A stretch of DNA of 64,000 nucleotides from Salvia splendens (taxonomy: Eukaryota; Streptophyta; Magnoliopsida; Lamiales; Lamiaceae). Position numbers and translations under genes: made by a program. The notes beneath the pieces were generated by a model, which was not told the origin of the DNA, made no database searches, and saw nothing but the letters and a program-made list of their open reading frames with translations. Position 1 is the first letter of the stretch; every line of letters begins with the position of its first letter. Shown here piece after piece: positions 10,707 to 19,963 of this stretch. Location of the stretch: the NCBI RefSeq assembly GCF_004379255.2, contig NC_056049.1, positions 24,350,063 to 24,414,062 on the forward strand, written 5' to 3'.

Positions 10707-12151
10707 TGACTCAACTTATTTTAACACAAGTTATACCCGCAAGTGTACGGGGCTAGTGTAGCAATCAGTAAGCAAGAGTATCGTATCCCACAGAGACAAT
10801 TTTGTATCAGCTTAACTACCACGAACAAAGATCAACTAATATCTAGACAATCAAGTGCAGTTTTGTTTGTTCTAACAACTAATAAAAGCATATAATAAGC
10901 AAGTATCAATTAAGGACTAGAAAACACGGTGTGATAATGAAAGATAATATGGAGAAATTGTAGAACTCAAGGATCCGATGCACAATTCCAAGCTCTTATC
11001 CAATTGACTTGCCCTACCTTTTGGTGTCTCTAGAGTTACTAAGCCGACCACAATTATAGATTAAACCCCCTCCCGAGGTGAAAAACCTATAGATTAGGTG
11101 CTAGGATCGAAGTCCCCTTCTAATCCTAAACTCCTAACTCCCAAAAGCTCGATTAGGTCAATGACCTCACTCAAAACCTCAACTCTCCCGAGTTATATTG
11201 TATTAAGGTGTGAATTATTCTTATTTCTGGATTAATTATTTCATCTCCCGATTAATCTAATTAATCCTACACAATCAAGTGGTGATCAAGCAATTGAAAG
11301 GAATAAACCCAAGAATAATCAAATAACTACAAGAGCAAGGCAAGAACAAAATCAATCGGATAAAAACTATGAAATTAGTGCATCATCACCAAGAATTCTA
11401 CAAGAAAAGTTTAGCTACTAATGTTCATAAAGGAAGCCATGTTCAACACAAAGTAATCCATCAAAAACATAAAATAAAGATACTAAATACTCCTGTAAGA
11501 TCGATCTATGGAGTGAAGCTTCAATCTTTCGATGTGGACTCTTCAATCTTCAAATCTCTCTCTCCAAAGTGTTCTTCAGGGTATTTGTGTGTGTAGGGGC
11601 GGTAGGTGTGGAATATAATGAACCCTAGGCTTCTTCTCCTCTTATTTCCCTTCAAAAATCGCGTTTTCAGCTTTCAGACGCGTCAGACAATCCGACCCGG
11701 CCGGGTTGTATTTTTGAACTGGAAATTAAACCCGGCCGGGTCACCATTTTAGGACAGTTGCTGGATTCTGACTCAACCCGGCCGGGTTGTATTTTTGCAC
11801 TGTAAATTAACCCGGCCGGGTTACCTGTGCGCGGCTTTCGTAGATCGGCCATATCTCTCTCATCCGAACTCCGATTAGGGCGTTTGAGATACCCACGCGA
11901 AGCTCTTTCGAAGACGAAGAGAATGATATGCAGTGGGTGTTGATTGGACTTCAAAATCTCTAGAAGAATTGTCTCAAACCAAGGCTGCTGCATATCCACC
12001 TATTTTACACCTTTTTCTACACATTCTTAACAAAAAGGTCAACATACCAACATAATAGAGAAGTAGATATAAACACGCCTAATAATAGACGAAATATGAT
12101 CACATTCATACAAAACCACCCTCTAAAATCATGTAAAATCCAAGTATGTCA
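10707..12151 (-). repeat. 5' LTR of the TR-GAG element
   Basis: It is 1445 bp, beginning TGAC at 10707 and ending GTCA at 12151. It lies upstream of the gag-protease gene in the minus-strand orientation, so it should carry the promoter. The four palindromes recur at an offset of 5733 from the other LTR (the first at 11695). Confidence 0.93.
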
Positions 12152-14811
12152 CAGACGTAGAGATAATGGTCGTGTTGTTATGAAGGATGGTGTGCCCTTG
12201 GATAATAGATATATTGTTCCACACAACCGTGCATTGCTTATGAAATACGGTGGTCTCATCAATGTTGAGTGGTGCAATCAATCGCAATCCATCAAGTATT
12301 TGTTTAAGTACATAAACAAGTGTCATGATCGTGTTACAACGTCTTTTTTCCAAACTGGTGCGGATGGTGCTAGGCAGAATTTGGATGGAGTTAGTTTGTA
12401 CTATGATTGTAGGTATATATCGTCATGTGAAGCTGCTTGGAGAATTTTCGGATTTGAAATTCAATATAGGGAGCCTTCTGTTGAAAGACTGAGTTTTCAC
12501 CTTCCGAATGAACAACATGTTATTTTTAATGAATCAGATCCGTTAGACAACGTTCTAAATCGTCATACTATTCATCAAAGCAAGTTTTTGGGTTGGATGG
12601 AGGCAAATAAGCTTTATTCTGAAGGTCGAAATCTCACTTATGGAGAATTTCCGACCAAATTTGTGTGGAAAACCCATCATTGGCAACCTAGAAAACAACG
12701 GTTTTCCATAGGGAGGTTGTTTTATGTTGCTCCAGGTTCTGGTGATATCTATTACTTGAGATGTTTGTTGAATATTGTTAAAGGAGCTACATCATACGAA
12801 GACATTAGATGTGTCAATGGGGTTCAATATGATACGTTTCGAGATGCCTGCTATGCATTAGGATTGTTGGATGATGATAAAGAATATGTTGATGGCATTA
12901 TAGAGGCATCATTTTGGTCTTCTGCGCATTCTATAAGATTGTTATTTGTGAGTTTATTGACATCAGAATCTATTTCAAGGCAGGATTTTGTTTGGCGAAG
13001 TTGTTGGAAATATTTATCATATGATGTTCAGTATAACCAACGAAAATTAAGAAATCATGCAGGTACACAATTAGTTTATTATTTTCTTTTTTTTATTTAC
13101 ATATTATTGTTTAGTTGTAGTAATGAATTATGTATTATCGTAGGTTTGATGCTGGATGACGAAGAAATTCAGAATTTTGCATTGGCGGAGATTGAGAAAT
13201 TGTTGTTAAATTTTGGGAAAAGTTTGCGCGATTTCCAGGGCATGCCTTATCCAAGATCGGAGTATTTTGAATCATTTGACAATAAGTTGATTAGCGATGA
13301 GTTATGTTATGATCGTGAATCTTGAAGAGAACATTTGGAATTTCTTACCAAGTTCACTGATGAACAACTTTATGTTCATGATACTATTATGTCATCTGTC
13401 TATTCAAGTGATGGAGGAATGTTTTTTGTCCATGGTTATGGAGGTACTGGTAAAACTTTCATATGGAAGTCTTTGTCAACCGAGATTCGTTCTAAGGGTG
13501 ATATTGTTTTAAACGTGGCATCGAGTGGCATAGCTTCTTTACTTTTGCCTGGAGGTAGAACATCTCATTCTCGATTTAAGATTCCCATCATTGTTAATGA
13601 AGATTCTATGTGCAATATAAAACCAGGGAGTGCACTTGCTGAACTGATTGTAAGAGCTAAGCTTATCATATGGGATGAAGCTCCGATGATTCATAAACAT
13701 TGCGTAGAAGCTGTGGATAGGACTTTAGAGATATTATGCGTGTATGTAATGAACGTAGTACGGACAAACCCTTTGGCGGAAAAACAGTTGTTTTTGGAGG
13801 TGATTTCAGACAAATCTTACCAGTTGTTCCTAAGGGTAGTAGGCAAGATGTTGTGAATGCCGCTCTTAACTCTTCATATCTTTGGAGGAATTGCACAGTT
13901 CTGAGGTTGACCAAAAACATGCGACTTTTAAGTGCTGCATCTTCTGATGAAGTTTCACAACTGAAGGAATTTTCTTCTTGGGTTGCTTCTATTGGAGATG
14001 GAGTTGTTGGTGGTCCAAATGATGGTGATGTCACTATTGATCTTCCTTCTGACATTGTTTTGTCTAATTCTGGGGATCCTCTTAGAACAATTGTTTCAAC
14101 GATATATCCATCCTATATGAATCATGAGGACTTGATGAAATGTTTGCATGATCGTGCCATACTTGCTCCTACTTTAGAGGTTGTCGATGAGGTTAACCAA
14201 TTCATGATGTCGTTGGATCAGTCTGAGGGTCGAGTTTATTTGAGTTATGATAGTATCTCAAACTCAGATTTGACCTCAAATGGCTTAGCTGAGATACATT
14301 CTGTTGAATTCTTGAATAAGTTGAAGTGTTCAGGTACACCTAATCATGAATTGTTATTGAAAGTCGGTACTCCTGTGATGTTGTTAAGGAATATAGATCA
14401 CTCGAATGGATTGTGTAATGGCACTAGACTGGTAATTACGCGTTTGGGTGATTATGTTTTGGAGGGACAAGTATTGGGTGGCCATAATGTTGGTCATAAA
14501 GTTTTGATCCCCCGAATGTCTTTAATACCATCTGATCCAAGGTTGCCATTCAAATTCCAACGACGACAATTTCCTTTGGCCGTGTCGTATGCAATGACCC
14601 AATGACCATCAACAAAAGTCAAGGACAATCTCTATCTCATGTTGGATTATTTTTACGAAAACCAGTCTTCAGTCATGGACAGTTGTATGTTGCTATATCT
14701 AGAGTTACGAGTCGTGGAGGTCTCAAGATTTTAGTTTGTGGAGATGAAGATGATAATAGAAGTGATGCTACTATTAATGTTGTTTACAAAGAAGTTTTTC
14801 AAAACTTATGA
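12152..14811 (+). pseudogene. Helitron Rep-helicase gene, C-terminal part (Rep tyrosine motif and Pif1-like helicase), broken
   Basis: Continues the Rep gene exactly: RRRDNG at 12153 joins GFPVY before the insertion. The Rep tyrosine motif (IKYLFKYINKCHDR) is at about 12290-12330. The helicase follows, with Walker A GYGGTGKTF near 13437, Walker B IIWDEAP near 13665, GGDFRQILPVV near 13800, and the C-terminal TINKSQGQS and [14 protein letters not shown] motifs after 14600. An intron spans 13063-13143. Damage: an in-frame TGA at 13323-13325, a one-base deletion near 13727 that shifts frame before MRVCNERS, and a perfect 8-bp tandem duplication CAATGACC (14592-14607) that shifts frame near the C terminus. 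The protein can no longer be made from this copy. Confidence 0.9.
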
Positions 14812-15546
14812 ACAATTGGTTTGTTTGTTGGGCCTTTCTAATTTTTTCCTTTAATCTCTACTCAACTAACAGGTTCTTTATTTGTGTATCTTTATCTAAC
14901 AAACTTATACTTTTTGATCATTACTCATACATCTTATTATTTTACTCCACTTATACTTTTCTCATTAGTCATACATCTTATTAGTGTGATTTAATAATAA
15001 CATTAATTTAACTTCACTTTGTATAATTATTTCGGTTTAGCCAAATTTAAATTTAATATATACATATTTCAAAATTTTGGAAAGTCTAAAAGATAGAAAT
15101 ATAAGTAAATCAAAGTCAACTTAATTCTAACCATATATAAACTTAAATATTTATTAAAAAAATATTTAAAAAATATATATTATACAAAGTTCAATAAATA
15201 TAAAATGCAAATTAAAAACTGTATTTAATCAAGAAAGATGTACTATAAATTGATTACATAGTTTTATAAGAAGTACTAAAAGCCTACAAAATATTAAACA
15301 AAAATTTCAAACAATATACAATAAATTAATAATATTCTAAAACCCTAATGCAACATGCGATGCCTCCATCTCTCTCAAGTTTCTCTCTCCCTCCCTCCTT
15401 CCTCCTCCTCCTTAACCGGCGGCGGAAACCATCTCCCCGGCCAGAGCACCGCTCCTTCATCCTCCCTCCTTACGTTTATTTTTTTGTGAAAACCTGCATA
15501 TTGTTTTTAATTCTTAGTTTATATTCATTAGTTAAAAATCTTATGC
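14812..15546 (+). other. Helitron 3' non-coding region with a captured gene-leader-like patch
   Basis: AT-rich sequence between the helicase stop and the terminal hairpin. At about 15335-15480 lies an AAAACCCTAATG leader followed by a Ser/Pro/Leu- and Arg-rich reading frame (ATG at 15348, 69 codons), composition typical of a plant first exon, possibly a captured gene 5' end. Sequence around 14880-15000 resembles 53905-54000, upstream of the second Helitron terminus. Confidence 0.55.
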
Positions 15547-15575
15547 CCCGTGCATAGCACGGGTATGAATACTAG
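15547..15575 (+). other. Helitron 3' terminus: hairpin plus CTAG
   Basis: Stem CCCGTGC / GCACGGG (7 bp, 3-base loop) at 15547-15563, then an 8-base spacer and CTAG at 15572-15575 followed by T. This is the classical termination signal for rolling-circle transposition. Confidence 0.92.
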
Positions 15576-15647
15576 TTATGCATAATAGTACACTTTATAA
15601 ATCTCACCTATTTTTCTCATTTTTTATTTCATTTCTTAGTTATATTG

Positions 15648-15877
15648 TATTCCTTCCGTCCACAAGAATATTACATTCTTTCTTTTTTAGTCCGTCCCAC
15701 AAGAATATACACCTTTTAATTTTGGAAAATTTTTTCTCTCTAATAAGACGAGACTCATTCTTCACTAATAATATTGTATTGATTTTTTCTCTCTACTCTG
15801 TTACTTTACTAATATTGCATCATACTTGTGCCGAACCCAAAATGCATAATGCATATTATTTAGGGACTGAGAGAGTA
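15648..15877. mobile_element. Stowaway-like MITE
   Basis: The left end (TCCTTCCGTCC) and right end (GGGACTGAGAGAG, read inverted) are degenerate Stowaway terminal repeats, flanked by TA. About 230 bp, with no coding capacity. Confidence 0.7.
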
Positions 15878-16037
15878 TATCATAATTAATTACAGTAATA
15901 TACAACTAAATGAAAAATTGATAATTTTATTAAAATATTGGAAATTATTTAGTTAACATAAAAAACAAGATTTTAATGAACCGCACACACATTTCATTTT
16001 CCTGTTTTCTTCAAATGAACCTAAGATTTTATTCTAC

Positions 16038-16045
16038 TATATAAA
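16038..16045 (+). promoter_or_regulatory. TATA box of the short PPR gene
   Basis: TATATAAA lies about 76-83 bases upstream of the ATG at 16121, with an AC-rich leader between them. Confidence 0.6.
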
Positions 16046-16120
16046 CTCTCCCAAGAATTCAATAAACATTCAGTAAACTTCCCAAATTAACCCAAGAATT
16101 CCAGATCGACAATCAAAATC

Positions 16121-17041
16121 ATGTCTTTGAAGTCAGCCCTCATCTTCCCAAGATTTCTGTCAAATTGTTGCTTGCATTATCACCTAATTCGATGCTTTTC
16201 GGCTTATCCTAGATTTGATTTTAGCCGTATAGTTGAGCCTGATGATGCCATCGATGAGTTCCGAAATATGTTAAGAATGCATCCGCTTCCTTCTGTTATT
16301 GATTTCACCAAGTTGTTGAGTTCTGTGGTCAAGATGCAACAGTTCACACTTGCCCTTCACATGTTCGACAAAATGCTTCAGAGGAATGCTCCTGTAGATC
16401 ACTACACCTTGAGTGTTACAAGCTACAGTAGTTTGATGGACGGGTACTGTAAAATGGGACGAATTGATGAAGTTTGTCTGTCTTTTTCCATGATTCGCGC
16501 CAATGGGTTAGAGCGTGATGTGGTTTCTTATAGCATAATGCTGGAGGCTATATTTGGTGATGGTCGATGTGAAGAGGGATTGAAGTTGTTCAAAGAGATG
16601 GAAGCTCTACAGGTTTATCTAGATACAGCAACTTATGGAATCTTGTTACATGGTCTGTGCAATGCCCGTCGTATTGATGAAGCATTATCCATGTTATATA
16701 CCATGGAAAACAAAGGTTGCTTGCCTGATGTTGTGATATATACAATTCTTATTTCTGCCCTTTGTGAAGAAGGGCGGATAGGAGAGGCTAAAAATTTGAT
16801 GGTGCAAATGGTGATCAAGGGGTGCTTGCCCGATAGTGTGACTTACAATATTTATGTTCAAGCTCTTCTCAAAAGGAACAAGATGGACGATGTGATTCTT
16901 GTTTTGAAAGAGATGACTGCAAGAGGGGGATGCACGCTTGGCGCTACCACTTTTACGATGCTGATTGAACCTCTACGAAGGGAAGGCAAAGATAGTGTTT
17001 TGTTTGATTTGGTTAAGAAACTATTACCAAAGAAGTTATAG
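16121..17041 (+). CDS. Short RFL-type P-class PPR protein (internally deleted copy)
   Basis: An intact 306-codon gene. It has a short basic, hydroxylated N-terminus of the mitochondrial-targeting type (about residues 1-35), then about seven 35-residue PPR motifs such as VVSYSIMLEAIFGDGRCEEG and VVIYTILISALCEEGRIGEA. PPR proteins bind organellar RNA; RFL members often suppress male-sterility transcripts. Relative to the copies at 27653-29407 and 50774-52432 it lost about seven repeats: HYTLSV, from the second repeat, joins TSYSSLMDGYCKMG, from the ninth, in frame. It also lacks one later repeat. Sister to the fragment at 26430-27050, which shares the second loss. The clean frame and TATA box argue it may be expressed; it could also be a pseudogene that happened to stay open. 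Confidence 0.82.
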   Translation: MSLKSALIFPRFLSNCCLHYHLIRCFSAYPRFDFSRIVEPDDAIDEFRNMLRMHPLPSVIDFTKLLSSVVKMQQFTLALHMFDKMLQRNAPVDHYTLSVTSYSSLMDGYCKMGRIDEVCLSFSMIRANGLERDVVSYSIMLEAIFGDGRCEEGLKLFKEMEALQVYLDTATYGILLHGLCNARRIDEALSMLYTMENKGCLPDVVIYTILISALCEEGRIGEAKNLMVQMVIKGCLPDSVTYNIYVQALLKRNKMDDVILVLKEMTARGGCTLGATTFTMLIEPLRREGKDSVLFDLVKKLLPKKL

Positions 17042-17699
17042 GCTAATCTAGTTGGATGTTATGTTGTGGTACTAATTAGTAGTATTTTAACAGATAGTTT
17101 GGAGTGTAAAAGTTCTTATTTGGTTGTTAAAATATAAGAACACGAGAAACTAAGGAAAATAATTCAGGATGACAAGAGACCATACATAGAGACAACTAAT
17201 GCTTATTTATCACAAATCGAGCTTAACTGTAAGGCACACATTAAACAGGATATTAGTATGTAAATACAGATAGAGGCTGCCAACATTTCCTCAAAGTTTG
17301 TGATTTTGAGGTTCAGTTTTTGCTATTACATTTGGCTAGTTCAGTGATCTCTGATGTGAAAATATTTGGGTCGAATTGATGATTACTATTGTTATTATTG
17401 GAATATTGAACTGTGAGTTATTTGAACTGCTAATCTATTTCTGGATGAATGAGTTGTGAAAGGGTTCAGCATCGTGGATTTTTCCAATGATATAACAGTT
17501 TATCAGAATTAGGCGACTGCTGCTGAATCGATAACAAGTTCGTTGTCCCTTGTTAAGTAATACTGGTCCGGTCCCTTCTCCTTCTCCTTTCCAGTTCAAA
17601 CACTGGAGTAGTCCGGTCCACATAGGTAAACTTCCTCTTACTTTCGCAACCAAAATGCGATTGATTCACATATGCACGCATGTTTATACGTAATCTCTC
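17042..17699. other. Downstream region of the PPR gene, no clear gene
   Basis: The first ~70 bases match the 3' flanks of the other PPR copies (AGGCTAATCTAGT, then GGAGTGTAAAAGTTCTTATT), so the duplicated unit extends past the stop codon. A possible splice donor (GTAAAC, about 17625) and acceptor (TTTTACAG, about 17714-17721) hint at a spliced transcript leading into the exon-like stretch that follows. Confidence 0.45.
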
Positions 17700-17721
17700 C
17701 ACTTTGTTGTTGTTTTACAGT

Positions 17722-18127
17722 AAATGGAATGGCTAAGGATCCGATGAGTCCAGTTCCAGGTACTCAGTGTCGTGGCCACGATGATGGTGGCGACAAGTTC
17801 ACCAGATCACACATAGCGCACAGCTACTCATCAGGCAGCTTGGGGGAGCTCCAGTTCGGAAACACTAATGCTGGCCCTGCCTGGACCCCTCTGAACAGAA
17901 GCCAAACGCGTCTCCAGAGTAGGAGATCCCAATCACGGGAGGATCTCATTTCTTCCATGGCAGAGGGAAACGCGATGAAGCCCTGAGACCAAGGAAAGTG
18001 AACAACCAACTGCAGGTCTCTTGAACGGAGTGGTTGCTGCTGCATGGTGTTTGCCCACGGAAACGAGACGTGGAAAGACGAAGCGGAGGGATGGAGTTTG
18101 GAGATACATAAAAGGTACATATGAATG
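17722..18127 (+). repeat. Exon-like segment repeated three times behind PPR copies
   Basis: An open frame to a stop at 17986 encodes a Ser/Arg/Gln-rich tail including RLQSRRSQSREDLISSMAEG. Its last part plus ~140 bases of 3' flank recurs at about 30010-30224, where the reading frame (RLQSRRSQLREDLVYSM) is still conserved, and the flank alone at about 29456-29595. The family was not recognised. It looks like the last exon of a host gene caught in the duplicated PPR unit. Confidence 0.5.
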
Positions 18128-18737
18128 TTGTTAGGTGATGCCAATAACATGATGTTAGTCTCTAGCTAAGTTTATATATTCATTCATTGAGGTCATAGAT
18201 TTATTTATAGGGTTGGTCACCTCTATTTGAACTAAGACATTTATTTTAGTATTCTTTGAAATCATACAAATATATATATACAAATATTTGAACTTGAGAA
18301 TGTCATTCCCAACACGTTTCTAGATAAATTCAGAGCTCCATCAACTTAATGGTTTTCCTATCTATAAAGATGGTGTAATGGTTTTCATTCGTCAAGCATT
18401 GAACATGCTTCACAAAATTCAGGCAATATTAGTTAAACACATATTCTAAGTCCTTTTCATTGATGGTAACATCTATGTATTAACTATAGATGCAGAAAGG
18501 CAAAGTATTAACTATAGATGCATCAACACATATCAACTCAACAGGACTCATAGACAGGGACTAAAGCTAATGAATAACGAAGATGAATTAGAGTTTGTCC
18601 ATAAAATTCGTATAGATTCATGTGGGATTGGAACAACATAAAAACCAACCAATAATCCAAAGCCATTGAGATCATGGAGTGCTTGATGTGAAGACCATCA
18701 TGGCAAGTTCTGGAGTTGGTACTACGTAAAAGTAGTC
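18128..18737. other. Intergenic, nothing recognised
   Basis: AT-rich, without ORFs of note. The last five bases, TAGTC (18733-18737), are the target duplication of the solo LTR. Confidence 0.6.
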
Positions 18738-19160
18738 TGTTAAAGGACCTAAATCTCTAACGATCCGATAAAACGGATAATAACGAGATAAAGATAATCC
18801 GGCGCCCGTGAGGGTCGGCGGAGATAAAGATCTGGGCGGCTGTGCGCGGGTTCCAACCCGTCGGGCAACGGCTACAGATCAGATATACGTTCCGGCTGTG
18901 CGCGGAGACCTTCCGTCGGGCAGCAGGTAGCGTAAGGAATTAGGGATTCAAAGAATCACACGTGGACTTGGCCAAAATAATATTGTATTTCATTGAATGA
19001 ATATTATGGAAGACTCCACACATATTTATAATATGTGTGGATACAAAAAAGATATGCTAAATCCCTATAATATCTAAACAAAATAACAAAAGAAGATATG
19101 TTAAATCCCTATGATATCTAAACAAAATAATTATAATAAAAGAGAGTTAGGATCGTATCA
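18738..19160. mobile_element. Solo LTR with TAGTC target duplication
   Basis: A 423-bp block starting TGTTAAAGG and ending CGTATCA, flanked by TAGTC on both sides (18733-18737 and 19161-19165). It contains a GC-rich repeated patch (GGCTGTGCGCGG at about 18838 and 18893). It fits an LTR element reduced by LTR-LTR recombination. No internal domain remains, so the family is unknown. Confidence 0.75.
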
Positions 19161-19165
19161 TAGTC

Positions 19166-19963
19166 TATGGAGAAATCCTACAACTTCAATATTCTTTTCT
19201 GGCTCTGTCCGAACTCTGTTCTTAGCTTCTTAAATCTCAACCTATATGGTATGAAATATATCCAAATGAATCAGACAAAACACTCTGAAATGCACGGATT
19301 CTATTTGATTCACATCACTTCCTAGTTTCTTGAAACCTTAACTTTTATTCAATACCAAAATCTGACTTAAAAAATAATTAGCATATATGGTTTGTAAAAC
19401 CTAAAATGGAAAGGAAATAAAAAACGTAAATACTCCGATGACCAAAATTCATTATGCATCAACACACCTCCAACGGAATCCTATGTTTGATTTCTTAGCC
19501 TGTTTCACAAGTCCTATGTGAATATCAAGTTATTCTGAGGCCGACTTTTTAAGCTCGTCGGCTGGAACTGCATCAATAAGAGGTATAAGATGGTTAATGA
19601 AGGAGAGGAATTTAAAACAAATAGAACTTATGATTCTCTATATTAGCAAAGTTTCATGAAAGAAAACAATGATGAAAAAAACGTGCACATCACAAAGATT
19701 TTTTTTATAGAAACATCTTTCTAACCTTGAATTTCACAGAAGCTATACCAATAACAACAAAAATCATATACTATTAATATTTGTCAATTGGTTTATCTAA
19801 GATCGGATGGTGCTATCTTAAAATTTGACAATTTGGTAGTTTTGGAAATACATGCAAAACCGTAGGCGATCTATAAAAAACAGAGAGCAGCAGACCATAG
19901 CTTCAATAAATTCTTTTCTGAAACGGAATATGAAAAGAATATGATACTTACTTGCAACAACAT
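19166..19963. other. Intergenic and 3' flank of the CNL gene
   Basis: No gene. About 19800-19963 (the 3' side of the CNL gene) is duplicated at about 35938-36085 beyond the copia element. Confidence 0.6.

Larger units (their letters stand above)
4976..12151 (-). mobile_element. Non-autonomous gypsy-like LTR element with gag-protease only (TR-GAG type)
   Basis: Two ~1.44-kb LTRs (4976-6418 and 10707-12151) flank an internal region transcribed on the minus strand. LTR termini are TGAC...GTCA. A tRNA-Asp-like primer-binding site lies next to the 5' LTR and a purine tract next to the 3' LTR. The only long ORF is gag plus aspartic protease; no reverse transcriptase, RNase H or integrase is visible, so movement would need enzymes from another element. 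The LTRs differ at about 4 positions by eye, so the insertion is young. The right flank begins CAGAC, the likely target duplication; the left copy seems lost in a ~6-bp deletion that also removed the LTR's first TG. Confidence 0.92.
2326..15575 (+). mobile_element. Autonomous-type Helitron, decayed and split by an LTR element (5' end not resolved)
   Basis: The rolling-circle transposon is recognised by its Rep-helicase protein (HUH and tyrosine motifs of Rep, then a SF1B Pif1-like helicase) and by a canonical 3' terminus: a 7-bp GC-rich hairpin at 15547-15563, then CTAG at 15572-15575 followed by T. It carries no target duplication, as expected. The LTR element at 4976-12151 splits it. The 5' boundary (A|TC) is uncertain; the start given is the first sequence I can link to the Rep gene. 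Confidence 0.85.
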
